A DNA stretch of 64,000 nucleotides from Blasia pusilla (GCA_050084515.1 CM114273.1:42656001-42720000), one strand, 5' to 3'; shown: positions 10,414 to 22,660, counted from the stretch's first letter. Notes: generated from the sequence alone by a model not told the origin. Numbers and translations are program-made.

Positions 10414-10690
10414 TCTATATTACTATGGGAGAGTGCCTTCTTGATTTGCAAATACCTATCTCTTTGACACATGGCAACTAGCTAGCAAGAAAATGTTTCA
10501 CATGTTATGGGCAGCAAGAAAAAAATTTGAATTTGTGTGCAACATCATTCATCCCTTCCCTTCATGGCCTATACAAACTAACAAAAGTTCTTCCAACACT
10601 TTTTTATTTTCTGTGCATCGCACGTGCACCTTACTTATTTAGATAAAAGGGTGCACTCATCATTTACCGATGTATAGCACGGGCATCTAA
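10414..10690 (+). mobile_element. Candidate non-autonomous Helitron, 277 bp
   Basis: It starts TCTATATTACTATGGG after an A and ends GCACGGGCATCTAA before a T, fitting the 5'-TC, CTRR-3' and A/T insertion rules of Helitrons. A related start, TCTATATTATTATTGG, occurs at 10134. The 3' hairpin is imperfect, so the right end is weak. No Rep/helicase gene is present. Confidence 0.35.
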
Positions 10691-11869
10691 TAGTTCTTTG
10701 AACATGGCAAAGACGACGGAAATTCTTTTGTACGTCTAGGGCAACACCGAGAAATTTTTTTTCTTTTTTATTGGTAAAAAATAGTTTTTCTGAATTTGCG
10801 TCGACTAGAAACTATCCTGAAAATGTTTTGGATTATGGTCAAGGTTCTCAACTCATTAGAATAAAGCCTATGAAGCATGTGCCATACATAAAGCACTTCT
10901 CCTTTCAGGTTTGTTATTATAATAAAGTGGATCTTCTAAACTCTTGTCTTTTGTTCGTAGGTGCTTTCTTACTTGCAAACACTTTGGGCAGTTGACATAT
11001 GCTCTCTATGACAATTAGGTATTGCACATGTTACGTGCATAATAGAATATATGTGCAACATATATATCTTCCCTTATCACTAGTCATTTACATTTATCAT
11101 CGTTATAACCTCTTCAAACACTTTTGAAGGAACCTTCTTCGCTTCTCGGAATGAGATACACCAGAAGTTGCGATCGATCGGCGGTGCCGCTGCGATTTCA
11201 AACAGCTCCGGTCGGGCTCGACGAGTAGGAGAGGATCGGTTATGAGCCGCCAGCACCGCCAACGGCCAGAAGAGTAATGGTCACGTTTTCAAAGCTTTGA
11301 ATGGATTGTAGACGATGACCTTTGAATGAATGTGTTTGAATGGATTGTAAATTAAAACCTTTGAGTGAATGGAATCTATACGATAGCCTTTGAATTTGAA
11401 TGGATTCTAGACGCTGAGCAGAGATCTGCAGACTAAGAAAAAGAATGGCTCCGCGCTTCGGCGTTTGGAAGGCGGTTTGAAGGCAGACGAAACGAAGCGA
11501 AACGAGTCAGGCGCTCCGTGAAAGAAGAGCGAGCGCGATTCAAAACGTCAAGCTCCTGGATGACTGTGCTACGCAAGCACTTGTACGAGGCGAACTGCTG
11601 CGAGTGACAATATTTGTGAGTTGAATGGTGCGTAAGTCTGGAGGTCTAGGTATGATAGTTGAGAAGTGCGGTTTTTGAGCTTGTCCGCCCGCCCGCCCGT
11701 CCGTCAAGTCGGTCGGTAGATCTGCTTGACAATGTGCGATTTCTGGTGGAGGATCGGTCATTTCGTAAGCAGTACGATGCGCGAACGGTAGGGGTAGCGA
11801 TTTCTGTTTCAACGAAGTGGGTATATCGTTTAGTCTTGGCCGTGTTGGAGCTCCAGAGGCTATAAGGAC
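10691..11869. other. No recognisable gene
   Basis: Only short frames are present. From 11290 to 11410 a phrase like TTTGAATGAATGGATT recurs three to four times. GC content rises from 11150 onwards towards the helicase-like fragment, which suggests that fragment and its upstream flank share an origin distinct from the AT-rich surroundings. Confidence 0.3.
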
Positions 11870-12121
11870 TTGATGACTTCTGTTTCGTTGATGGAAGAAA
11901 TCCAGTTGCGCAGCTCACATGCAGAGGAAGAAGCGATGATTCGAATTATCGAAAAGGTATACACGAAGGAAGACATCGTGAAGATTGCAAATCGCTTGAT
12001 CGATCGTCTGGACAAGCATCAAAGGCAGCGATGGAGCTCACAACCAGAAAACTGTCTACAGGTGAAGCCAATTGACGTTCAAGTCTTACAACGATTTTCA
12101 GATATTATCTCGAATGCATGA
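11870..12121 (+). CDS. Unrecognised small ORF (83 codons) upstream of the helicase fragment
   Basis: An acidic and basic, probably helical peptide begins MMTSVSLMEEIQ and has no family resemblance I can name. It lies on the same strand about 420 bases before the ZNFX1-like frame and shares its higher GC content. It could be another remnant of the same parent gene, since such helicases have long N-terminal regions. It could equally be a chance frame. I found no start context or splice site that decides this. Confidence 0.2.
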   Translation: MMTSVSLMEEIQLRSSHAEEEAMIRIIEKVYTKEDIVKIANRLIDRLDKHQRQRWSSQPENCLQVKPIDVQVLQRFSDIISNA

Positions 12122-12542
12122 AATTGTGAAGGTCTACGTTACATGTGTAGAGGGTCAATACTCAGCATATGAAGATGTTATTATATTGCCTCACTGCCAT
12201 ACATTCTGATCATCTCGGATGGAATCCAAGAATTTGACGGTACAGAGATCGTCGCAAAACTCACAGAAACTAATATGTCCATTGAAATTGATGACAGTAC
12301 TGCGCAAGGTCAGGCCTTCTTTAGCTTGCGAGCCAGTCCGTGATTTGAAATTTTGGACGTTCATCAGGTGTAGTCCATGTAAAGTAATCGTTTGATATTT
12401 GCTCTGGCGATGGGCAACCTTGTTGAAACGTTTTCTTTTGCCATAGCTGCTAGGACCTTCTCACTCTGTATTGTCCAGATTTCCTCGTCAGGATCTTTTT
12501 CAACCTCACTATATTTGACTGTGCACATTGTTTATAGACTTC

Positions 12543-13881
12543 ACCATGCCCTTACCCGAGTAGGGACGACATGGAGGGCGAGAAAAAAGCCGTGGTGCCC
12601 TTCACTCGGCATCTGGTGAGCCAGGAGCAACAGATGGGACCACTGTTGGAAACCCTCTCCAGGAGTGGTGAAGATAAACTGGATGTCACTCCTGTAGTTC
12701 TTGACCGGGGCAGAAGCACGATCCAATTCGCGCCGAAAGGGCCGGATCTCGACGCAGAGGTTCTGGACATAACTCAGCAACTCGCTGTGAAGCACGGCCT
12801 GGCAAAGGACTTGACCATAATTCACGGTCCTCGTGGGACTCGGAAGATATTCTTGGGTCTACTACTGGTGAAGCTTCAACTCGTGAACCTCAACAGTTCT
12901 CCTTCGCGACACTCGGACCCTGTGCAAAACCTCTACTGTAACAGTCTTAGTGTTCCAACTGAAGAAGTCGATTCCAGGAAACAGGGACTCATTCTCGTTC
13001 TCTGTCACACGAACGACGCTCTCCACCAATTCGTACAGGATATTGACAGCCTTGAGAATTGGACGCAGATCGGTATAGGGGGAACTAACTCCTCAGCGCG
13101 AGATTCGGGTCCGCATTTCTCTCTGCGGCAGCATGAAGAATCGATGATGGTAGAAGGCAGCCACTCCCGCAGGCGAAGGCACGCATGGCAGAAAAAATCT
13201 GATCCGGAGTTTGAATCCCGACGTGATTACACCAGGATAATGATCAAGTCCCTCGAAATGGTACATCCTCTGCAGCTTCGCGACGTTGCGACTCCACAGC
13301 AATTCAATAGTTTGTTCCTCCCCATGGCCAGCCCCGCTCAGTACCAGATGATACTGCGACTGTGGCTGATCGGAGAAACTGCGGCCATTGTCTATCGGGC
13401 ACTTCACTTTTGGGGACCCAGCGTAGAGTCTCTCGATGTTTCGGAAGCGTCACATTGCCGATACCTCGGAACGCAACAACGTGAGAAGATCGGCTCGAGT
13501 CAACACAACGAAAGGGGACATGCGATCCCTGGCAGAAACATGCACGACATGGATCCAGACGAGCATTGCCGAGAGGCAGTCCCAGACATGGCTCAAGCAA
13601 ATCGCGTTAGTCATGATCCAAATGTCTGGCACTTGAATGTTCAGCAGCGGAAGACTTTGTTCGAGTACTGGATGCATCTCCAAACGCAGCAACGGCTAGA
13701 GCGTCTAGAACACAAGTACAGCAAAGCTTGCAAGCGGGTTAGTCAGAAACAGAAATTCATTCAGCTATCGTTGCTACGGATGACGAAGGTGTTGGGGATA
13801 TCGACCCCTGCTGCTGCGAAGTACAACGAAATACTCGAGGAACTCGATTCCGAAATCGTCCACAATGGGCGCAAACGCTGA
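12543..13881 (+). pseudogene. ZNFX1/NFX1-type superfamily 1 helicase fragment
   Basis: The frame is open from 12543 with a first ATG at 12571 (436 codons). The parent family are RNA helicases with NFX1-type zinc fingers, linked in other organisms to small-RNA inheritance and RNA sensing. The family's order is recognisable: a VPFTRHL-like stretch at the start, IIHGPRGTRKIFLGLLLVKL in the Walker A position (about residues 84-103, family form GPPGTGKT), then LILVLCHTNDALHQF matching the motif Ia region of the family. Near the end LGISTPAAAKY resembles the family segment before Walker B. Walker A has lost the key G-K-T residues, and the frame ends before the DEA box, so catalysis is not possible. 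It probably represents a captured or decayed piece of a larger gene. Confidence 0.65.
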
Positions 13882-15216
13882 TCACTGCCACCACAAATGT
13901 CACTCAAGAGCCGCCGTACACGTGCTACACCTAAACGTCACAGTGACTCGAGGGACGTCGTATACGTCGTATACGTGGTATACACAAACAAACGTCACTC
14001 AAGTAACCCAATACTGGATGAAAACGCCTCGTTCACAAGCACAAGCGTAAATGGTCATCACTTATCCCCCGCGAATTGCTTGCCCACTGATGCGAGGAGC
14101 CAGCCCATACTGTGCATCGAATGGCCCCCAATAAATGACACGCACAAAACCCCAAATCTGTCATCGATTCTGTGTTGATCGGCAGCACCATTTGCCGGTG
14201 AGAGGGCTGGTCTGGTTGCTTCACTCCCGACCTCAAACTCACTCCCAACCTCAATGGGAGTTGTTCTTTAGAGGTGAGAGTTTGGGATGACTTCTTGTTG
14301 GAGCAAAGAGCGTACGACAAAGGTTCCTACCTAGAGCGATGCTTTCCAAACACCACACATCCGAAACGCAATTCTCATTTGGGGTGCGATACTAGTACAT
14401 ATTTTCAGACCGAAAGGTATTGTTACCGTTCTTTCCTAACTTTGTTGCTATTTTGAATTTAATCAAGAAAATGGTTTTTTATAAGAAGTCTTCAAACATT
14501 AGTTTAGCTAGTGTTCAATTTTCCCTTCTTCTTATGCACTAGGTTGGAGTTGGAGATAAGAACCGTTGGATTTGCATCAAACCCTATTTGGTGATTTTAT
14601 TTTCTCTTAGAAGGTTTTTTTTAATAGAGATGAATTTCCATTTCGGGAATAATCTTGATAATGATATGATGAGGCTATAATTCACTAGTAAGATGTCCGT
14701 GCGATGCACGATAATACAAAAGTGTTTGAACAAGCTTTTGCTAGTGTATAACCCGTGAAGGGAAGGGACTAATCATGCTGCAAATAGAGAGGTGTTTACA
14801 AATCAACAAAGCATTCTCCCATAATAATAAGGATGGCAATGTTCATGAAGATTTTTGAAACATCATTATGAAGGACGTTTCATTCTAAAATTATGAAGAC
14901 AAGAGGGATAGAAGCTATATGTGAGAATCAATGGGTATTATACTATATAAAATATTAAAAAATCATCAATTAATGACATCACCTTGAGCACCCACTACTA
15001 GAGTTGAGTCCAATTTACAAGTCCATACAACTGGAAACTACATGCACAATACTTGCAAACTACTATTACAACACTCGTAAAATTGCGAGTTTGGCATATG
15101 AAAAATAGAGCCGTCTAAAAGAAAAGGGTCTATCGGCTCCCAAAATTCACATTTGTAGGAGACTCTTAAAGCACTTGCAAAAACACTAAAAGTATTTAGT
15201 AGTTATCTAAACATTT
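13882..15216. other. No recognisable gene; second Helitron-like terminus near 14685
   Basis: Near 13955-13985 a short tandem of GTATACGTC-like units occurs. At 14684-14712 the plus strand reads ACTAGT, eight or so bases, then CCGTGCGATGCACG; on the minus strand this is a hairpin followed by CTAG, similar to the site at 9130. AT-rich sequence without coding signal follows. Confidence 0.3.
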
Positions 15217-15486
15217 TCAATTCCAAAACTCGATTTTTTGTTTAAATCCCCCAACCTTTGTATACACTCGATTATTGAGATTATCACAAAATTGGATTTC
15301 ATACTCCACATGACACTTTGTCCCTTGTGCATCATCAACTTCTACCTTATGATCTAAACCATTGACTACTTTTGAGAACCATGGTGGCAAAATAAGGGAT
15401 AAAAGAACTCCTTGGATATCCTTTGAACCCCACATGATATGAGTAATAGTCCGATGTAGCTTCACAACATTCCACTTGCCTTTCAA
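15217..15486 (-). pseudogene. Possible B3-like DNA-binding domain remnant
   Basis: The minus-strand frame contains LILPPWFSKVV, then VEVDDAQGTKCHVEY, then RVYTKVGGFKQ. Plant B3 domains show the order hydrophobic-P-x-x-F, a D-x-x-G strand and a final V/I-x-T-x-G-W segment. The resemblance is real but weak, and the final tryptophan is replaced by phenylalanine. A further frame upstream on the same strand (15483-15705) may be part of the same remnant. No flanking gene supports the call. Confidence 0.22.
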
Positions 15487-15705
15487 ATCCTAATCAATGT
15501 TGGATATAACAAATCTTGAAATGACTTGGTAAATGCAAAAGCCCCACGTGCATTTAAAGTATTGAGAAGAGAAGCAACTTGCATGTCCAAGAGATATAAT
15601 GGCAAGTCTCTTAAGATTTCTTCTACTTGTGATTTTTTTTCTTTTGCAGGATATGGTTGTTTTGCACTCAAATAGCATTTGCAATGCTTTTTGTGAGTCC
15701 TTCAA

Positions 15706-16969
15706 AAATTTCTAGAGACTTGAAAAGCACTCACAAAAACAAGTAATAGCTACAATCATCCATTCTAAGGTTGCGTATAAACAATGTTTGTGCGAGAGTC
15801 TGTGTCCGTGGATATGTTCATATCTGTGGGCTTACATCCATCCTACATAAAGATTTGTCCATGTGGGCCCTATCTTCCCACTTTTTCTCATCTCGCCCAC
15901 TTGCCTTTGTGATATGTACTTTATCATTTGTTCTTCCGCCCACCTCCACTCCCTCCTCCCTTAATGCCCCTCCTGCCCTTGTTGTTCCTTCCATCATGAA
16001 CTATAAGTGTGTGCCTCACCTTTTGCAATACATGTCCGTGGACATGTCCAAACTTGTCTGTCCATTTTTATTTTTGTGCAACCATTATTGATATGATCGC
16101 AAAGTACCTACAAGATACTTGCACAATCAAGTTGGATCAACATTCATAAAAATTATCTTGCACTCATAAAGTTACTAAAGTGGTCCTTTTCAAAATATAA
16201 CTCTAAACTAATGAATATGTATGATGGTTGCACTAAAAAGGAAAACTCTGTCCCTAAGAATGACATATCTATCCCTAGGACAGAGAAAGATAAGAATGGG
16301 GAGGAAGCAACAAAAAAGTAAGGGACACAAGGATGAATGGAGGGGAGTCGAAGGAGGGGGAAAGATTACCCACATGAATAAATCCTTCCATAAGAGCAAA
16401 AGAAGAACCTCAATAAAAAGTGGGTGATGGAAAATCCATCCAAAACACAAAAAGGGGGACTCAAAGAGTCAAGTACGTGAAGGCCACAATCGGCCCTGAA
16501 AAAGAAAAGAGCGCCCGCCTCCCCCTCTTCCGGGTAAACTCACCAACATGAGAGACAATATCAACAACATCTAGAGATACATGACTACTACCAAGTAGGC
16601 ATCTAGCGTCGGTGTCCCCTACAGCCTAAGCATGCTGTGAAGCTATAGAGACTTGTTTCCTACAAAAAAAAAATGGTAGTAGCTAAGGATAGCCCATTTA
16701 TGAACAAGAGATGATGAGCGCAATCCGCAATGAACGATTCAAATCTCTCAACCATAGCCCCTTACATCTCTATGGCTAGGGGAGGAATCAACGTCCATCA
16801 CAAAATCGACTATAGAGATGGGTATTTTTAGCCGCCGTTGCGGCCGCTCCTTGCGGCAATCTCCTTTGTGCCACCACTTGGGCTCACACAGCCTCCTATA
16901 TAGGATCAATCAAGACAACTTCTGCTGCCACCTAACTAGATAACACATGAATTCAGACTCCGGCCACAC
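15706..16969. other. No recognisable gene
   Basis: Frames at 15771-16091 and 16208-16450 show no family signature. The sequence is of mixed composition with short homopurine and poly-A runs, for example near 16660. Nothing else stands out. Confidence 0.3.
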
Positions 16970-17846
16970 TCAAAGTGTATTGAGCCAATCATCCATGATT
17001 AGGGGAGGCCTAGTCAGAATCGCATTAGTGTGGTGTAGGTAAATGGTGCGATAGATAAGGTCAGGATGAGGGGACGAGCTCCCACCCATAAGCCTGCACT
17101 CTTTTTGGAGTAAGAGCAAATAAGGGCCAAAACACTCAATGGGAATATCCTCGTCCGATATAGTGATTATCAAAGTAACCTCAAAGTGGGCTTCCATTAA
17201 AGAAGATTGGAACCCGGATTGATTGGAAGTAACTAAGGAGGAGAAAGTGGGGAGAACGGCTTTGGCCTCAACTAGAAGGAAAGCTCTACATACTATGAGG
17301 GAAGACTAATTAAGGTGGGAAAAGGCAGTCATCAACTTGGGAGATGCACTTGGGAAGGAGTAATCTATCCGTAATCATAAATGTAGAGCAAAGAAGGGAT
17401 ATTGCAATGGCCCAACTCCCAAAAATAGTTGGGAGAACCACTAATTCCATCGAGAGAATACCTACTCCACCAAAGGCAATTGACCGAGAAGCATGTCTAT
17501 GAGCTAGCTCCTCCATTAGGCACTCAAAAGAGCTGGGTCCTTAAACATCCCCTAAAAACCTATAAGATCTTTCTATCAAAGGATCTGTGTAGAAAAAAGT
17601 TGAAATACAAGACGAATGGTCCACAATACGAGTCTCATATGCCAATGAGGGGAAAATGCAACATCAAAAAAACTCAACCATAGAAAGAACCGCTCGGCAA
17701 TGAGCCAAAGCAAACAATGCGCCACGTAAGGGATCACTATGATGAATCCCAATGGGAGACTCTAGAATTATGACCTCCTTCTCAAACCGACCATGGTGGA
17801 AATAGAGAGCCAAATGGGGCCCCATAGAAACCCTACATAAAAGCAA
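16970..17846 (-). pseudogene. Decayed LINE-like (non-LTR) reverse transcriptase remnant
   Basis: Read on the minus strand from 17846, HHSDPLRGALFALAH resembles the QGDPLG-x-LFALA segment found just before the catalytic site of non-LTR reverse transcriptases. About 25 codons later FPSLAYETRIV sits where this family has F/Y-A-D-D-T. The catalytic D-D pair is therefore lost, and stops and frameshifts break the rest. Later fragments (17310-17516 and 16970-17197) lie in the order expected of a downstream pol region but are not individually recognisable. No endonuclease or poly-A tail was found. Confidence 0.4.
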
Positions 17847-18529
17847 TGAGGTCTAGAATGGGGCCACTCGTATCTCTCAAGTCTTTGAAGATAGTTGCAA
17901 CACAAATTTTGGCATTCTTGATGAATTAAAACATTTTTGGGTTTCCAACTTTATTGAAGTCATGCTTACAAGTAAAATAAGGACTTAAGTCCATTTAAAT
18001 TGGGTCATATATTCAAGTTCTTTTGCAACCAATCAAGTCTCTTTTAGTCGTTGACAGCCTATACACTATGATCTTGAAGCTAAAAAGTTAAGAATGATGT
18101 TGACAATGTTTATTTTGTTCGTTTCTTTGGACATCTCGGGAGAGCAAAGGCTAGCGTGTGATGTGGTTAAAGTTTTTGTACACCCGTGAGAGCAATATTT
18201 GGAACATAAGCTAATTTATTTGGCGATTTCACAGTAAAGGAGATGGCGGATGATTGAATGCGGACTCTGCCAAGTTTCGTGTATTCGTCAGCCAAATCGA
18301 AGCTTAAGACCCAATTCCAAAGCATTCTCAAGTAAAGAAACAAATAATGTTGGCCTTATGGACACTCCGCCCCTACTCCATTTATCCTAGTCGGTAAGAA
18401 TCTGTAAAATCCTGCTGTCAGTAAACCTACTACTGCCCGCTAAAGGAGTTTTTTGGGCTTTGGAATACATCCTACTGATATTTATAGGGCATTTGGAACT
18501 ATTGCTGCACTGGATGGTTATTGAATGGC
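17847..18529. other. No recognisable gene
   Basis: AT-rich sequence without open frames of note leads into the tandem array that begins near 18530. Confidence 0.35.
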
Positions 18530-19890
18530 GTTTGGAACTCTAGTTCCAAATGAACTCGGAAATATTTGGTTTCTACTAGTTGAGATAACCTTGAAGTTGA
18601 CTGAGCAATGTGTTGGTTCGGCCCCAGAGAAGCTCCCACCGAGTGCCAAGGAAAAGCAATCGGAACTCTAGTTCCAAATCGGCTCGGAACTACACTTGTT
18701 GCCGATCCATTAGGATCTTGGGAGCAAGCCGTTCAAAATTGCAGTTCCAACCGAGGATGGGGATTTTCCTTTATCGGACGCCTTCTACGGCCGGAATTGG
18801 ATCTTAGGATTCAATTGGACTCACACTAAGTTTGGCTCCAAATGACGTTTAGCGGTTGTGGAAGTTTAGGGCATAAACAGAACTAGGGTTGTGATTCTAC
18901 ACTTCTTACCAACCTATTGGAATGTAAGGAGCAAGCCATTCGGACCCACACTTCCAATTGAAAATTGAGGTTTAACATTATTGGACGCTTTTTGCGGCAG
19001 AAATTGGATCTTGGGTTCCAATTGGACAACCAAAACTTACGTTCCGATTCTACATTTGTTTCAGACCTATTGGGATGTAAAGAGTAGGCGATTCAAAAGT
19101 ACAGTTCCAATTGAGGATGGGGATTTCTCTTTACCGAATGCCTTCGACGGCTGGAATTTGATCTTAGGATCCAATTGGACTCAGACTAAGTTTGGCTCCA
19201 AATGACTTTCAGCGGGCGCAACAGTCTGGGCTAGAATCAGATCTAAGGTCTCGGTTCTCCAATGTCCTCCGACCTATTGGAAGGTAAGGAGTATGCCATT
19301 CGAAACTACAGTTCCAATCAAGGATGGAGATTTTCCTTTATTGGACGCCTTCTACGGACAAAATTGGATCTAAGGATCCAATTAGACTTCTACTAAGTTT
19401 GGCTCCAAATAACCTTCAACAGACGCGGAAATTTGGGACACAATCAGAACTAAGGTTCCGATTCTATACTTGTTTCCGACCTATTGGAATGCAAGGAGGA
19501 GGCCATTTGGAACTACAATTCCAATCAAGGACGGGGATTTCCCTTTATCGGACGCTTACTGCGGTCGGAATTGGATCTTAGGATCCAATTGGACTCAGAC
19601 TAAGTTTGGCTCCAAATGACCTTCAACGGGCATGGCAATTTGGGCCAAACTTGGGTTTCAATTCTACACTTGTTGCAGATTCAATTGGGATGTAAGGAGA
19701 AGGCCTTCTACGGCCAGAATTGGATCTTAGGATCCAATTAGACTAAGTCCAAGTTTGGCTCCAAATGACTTTTAGTAGGCGCGACAATTTGGGACACAAT
19801 TAGAACCAAAGTTCCGATTCTACAATTTTCCCCGAAGAAGGGATCTGAGGAGCAGACGGAACTACATTTCTAATTGATCCTGAGGATGGC
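18530..19890. repeat. Tandem array, unit about 205 bp, around six copies
   Basis: Each unit carries GAGGATGGGGATTT (near 18752, 19114, 19318 and 19526), then GCCGGAATTGGATC, then GGATCCAATTGGACT, then AAGTTTGGCTCCAAATGAC, and a palindrome close to GGAACTCTAGTTCC. Some units are shortened. The same palindrome type occurs in the arrays at 44240-45430 and 47000-48560. Confidence 0.8.
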
Positions 19891-20147
19891 AACGTTAAGG
19901 ATGTAAGTTCTACAATAAGAAACTGTACACTCATGTGACATAACAAGTCCATCGCACGATCATTAGATGATAGTAAGCATGCTCATTGAATATATAAGAT
20001 TTGGAACGCAAGTTCCAATTTGGAATGATTAAAAAATATCCCCGAAAATCACATGGTTTCACAATCTTTAGCTTCTACTTTGTGTAATATGTTACAGTTC
20101 TTGCAATCTTAGCTTCCATTCTCTGCAATAGGTTACAATTCTCGTTG

Positions 20148-20160
20148 CACTAGAAGAAAT
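20148..20160 (+). repeat. CACTA left terminal inverted repeat
   Basis: CACTAGAAGAAAT, perfectly inverted at 36827-36839. The preceding TTG is the target duplication. Confidence 0.95.
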
Positions 20161-20164
20161 GGGT

Positions 20165-20380
20165 GGTTTTTATGACTAGACTTTAAATGACTCACCAAAA
20201 GAATGACTCAAATTAGTACTTAAATGGTTTAGTCATAAAATTTAGGGTCGTACAACTCATTGAGTCATCTCCTTATGACTAAAGAAGTTTTCAATACCCA
20301 CTAGTCACAACGAGTCAGACTTGTTTCACTCGCCTAGTAAAGATGAGTCATAAAGAACGACTCATATGTTTAAATGATTT
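20165..20380. repeat. Left subterminal motif cluster
   Basis: Many copies of TGACTA, TGACTC and their complements TAGTCA and GAGTCA are packed here in both orientations. In characterised CACTA elements such subterminal motifs are the binding sites of the TNPA-type protein. The same motifs crowd the right end. Confidence 0.75.
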
Positions 20381-20559
20381 CATGCTCCCATTTTGAGTAG
20401 GATTATTCAGAGTCCTTGTGTCATTTTCATGTTAACATGGAGATATATTTTCATCCAACCATAAGATGGTGATAAAAGTAAGCACAAGACTTTGCATTAA
20501 TTCTCTCTGTTACTGGACCCCTCGTTGAGGTGGGAGGGTCGAAAAAGAGGTGTCATGAT

Positions 20560-21527
20560 GGGGGAGGAGGGCATTAAGTAGGATTGTTTCAAATCCTTGT
20601 TGCAATTTCATGTTATTATGGTGTTGACTCTTCTTCCAACCATTGGATGGTCTTGAAAGTTGGCACATGCCTTGTTATTTAATGCCTCCACAATTGCAAC
20701 GGTTTGGATCTATCCCATAGCCCTCTATGCTAGTACCAAAAATCAAAGTCCTTATTTAGGGATTACGATTTTTTATTCAATGTGTGAGTGATCATTTGAA
20801 GTTTTTTCTTCTTCCCTGTGTTCGTGGGGTTGGGGTGGCTATCTAGGAACCTTTTCTTGTTTTTTCGACTCCTGGTTGAGGGGGGAGGGTAGAAAAAGAG
20901 GTGTCATGCAAGTGGATGATGGCATTGAGTAGAATTGTCTCAAGTCATTGTTGCAATTTCATGTTATTATAGTGTTTACTCTTCTTCCAACCATTGGATG
21001 GTGGTGAAACTTGGCACAAGCCTTGCCATTAAATTCTTCCAAACGCTCAACGGTTCAGATCTGTCCCTTAAACTTCCATGCTAGTACCAAAAATCAAAGT
21101 CCTTATTTAGGGTTTACGATTTTTAATTCAATGTGAGTGGTCATTTGAAGTTTTTCTTTTGCCTTGTGTTTATGGGGTTTGGATTTAGGTGTAGGAAAAT
21201 TTCCTTGGTTTTTGGAACCCTCGTTTTCATGATGGGGGAAGAGGGCATTGAGTAGGATTGTTTCGAATCCTTGTTGCAATTTCATGTTATTATGGTGTTG
21301 ACTCTTCTTCCAACCATTGGATGGTCTTGAAAGTTGGCACATACCTTGTTATTTAATTCCTCCACAATTGCAACGGTTCGGATCTATCCCATAGCCCTCT
21401 AAGCTAGTACCAAAAATCAAAGTCCTTATTTAGGGATTACAATTTTTTATTCAATGTGTGAGTGATCATTTGAAGTTTTTTCTTCTTCCCTGTGTTTGTG
21501 GGGTTGGGGTGGCTATCTAGGAACCGT
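20560..21527. repeat. Duplicated segment in the CACTA left arm (three copies, about 300 bp)
   Basis: 20560-20852 and 21231-21527 are nearly identical, sharing for example CAACCATTGGATGGTCTTGA and CATAGCCCTCT, at an offset of about 671 bp. A third, more divergent copy lies between them at about 20925-21190. Confidence 0.85.
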
Positions 21528-21551
21528 TTCTTTTTTTTTCGACTCTTGGTT

Positions 21552-22064
21552 GAGGGGGTTTTATTTTTTTCCTTGGGGCCCTGACCATGAAGGGCATGGT
21601 GTGATCAAGTTTCATGATTTATGGGCTTGTTTTGGAGGAGAAGGAACATCAAATGAAGGAGAAAGTGGAAGAGGAGTGACTTACAAGTCTTTTTCCTAGT
21701 CCTCCTTCCATTTTTCACCTTTGTTGCCACTCATCATTTGATGCCACCGTTGGATGGAGCTTAAACCTGGAAATTTGTGGATGGTCATGCCCCTCTTGAA
21801 CTTGGACGGTGTAGATCTTATATAGAATTCTCCATGCTGCATTAAAAAATGAAGACCTGAGCTAAGGGTTTTGATTTTTAACTCCCAAACCCAAGAAGCA
21901 TTTGGGGTTTTATTTTTTTTCCCCCTTGGGTCCTAACGTGAAGGGCATGGTGTGATCAAGTTTCATGATTTATGGGCTTGTTTTGGAGGATAAGGAACAT
22001 CAAATGAACAAGAAAGTGGAAGAGGAGTAACTTACAAGTAATGTTCCTAGTGCTCCTTCCATTT
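21552..22064. repeat. Second duplicated segment (two copies, about 160 bp)
   Basis: 21552-21712 and 21904-22064 share GAAGGGCATGGTGTGATCAA and GATTTATGGGCTTGTTTTGG at an offset of about 352 bp, with a few indels. Confidence 0.85.
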
Positions 22065-22479
22065 TTCTCGAGTGAGATTTCTTGGGGTTTTTTCTTTGAC
22101 GATGTGACCTCCACCCCTCTAATCTTCAAGACTTATTTGGGCCTTCTTACTTATATCACGGGCATGCGCATGTTTGGATTTTGTGTAAATTTTTTTTTCA
22201 TATGCTTAATGTAGCAAAGCAAACGGGTAGGTATTTACTACTTGGAATTATAACCAACTCAATGTGGTCAACATTTTTAGGCTGTCTCTCCACCAAATTT
22301 TTATGGATGCTAAAAGAATGGACAACAATTTAGCACCATGTGAATGGGCACCTAGAGTATCACATTTTTTTTTCTATGCCAACGTGGCAATCAAGCTGGG
22401 TTGTAGGCTTAATTGACATGTTGAGTGTGTCGTGGCAAGGACCTAGGCTTTGGCTCTGTTTTTCGGTGCGATGCGATTC

Positions 22480-22660
22480 GGTTTTGAAGGCTTTGCACAT
22501 TCCCGCGTTTGCAAGCTCCTGCATCCTACTAACAGTGGGCGAGGTTTTGAAGGCTTTGCACATTCCCGCGTTTGCAAGCTCCTGCACCCTACTAACAGTG
22601 GGCGAGACGATTGAGGTTCCCGCGTTTGCAAGCTCCTGCACCCTACTAACAGTGGGCGAG
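22480..22660. repeat. Minisatellite, unit about 55-64 bp, three copies
   Basis: Each unit contains CCCGCGTTTGCAAGCTCCTG followed by CTACTAACAGTGGGCGA. The first two copies also share TTTTGAAGGCTTTGCACATT; the third begins GACGATTGAGG instead. Confidence 0.9.

Noticed and set aside
12571-12825. Minus-strand frames opposite the helicase fragment
   Set aside because: The plus frame matches a known family, and these are shorter shadows of it.
12543-13881. Helitron Rep/helicase
   Set aside because: The motifs match ZNFX1-like superfamily 1 helicases and not Pif1, and no rolling-circle H-U-H endonuclease motif is nearby.
13951-13985. GTATACGTC-like short repeat as a regulatory element
   Set aside because: It is only three loose units with no associated promoter or gene; it is probably simple sequence.
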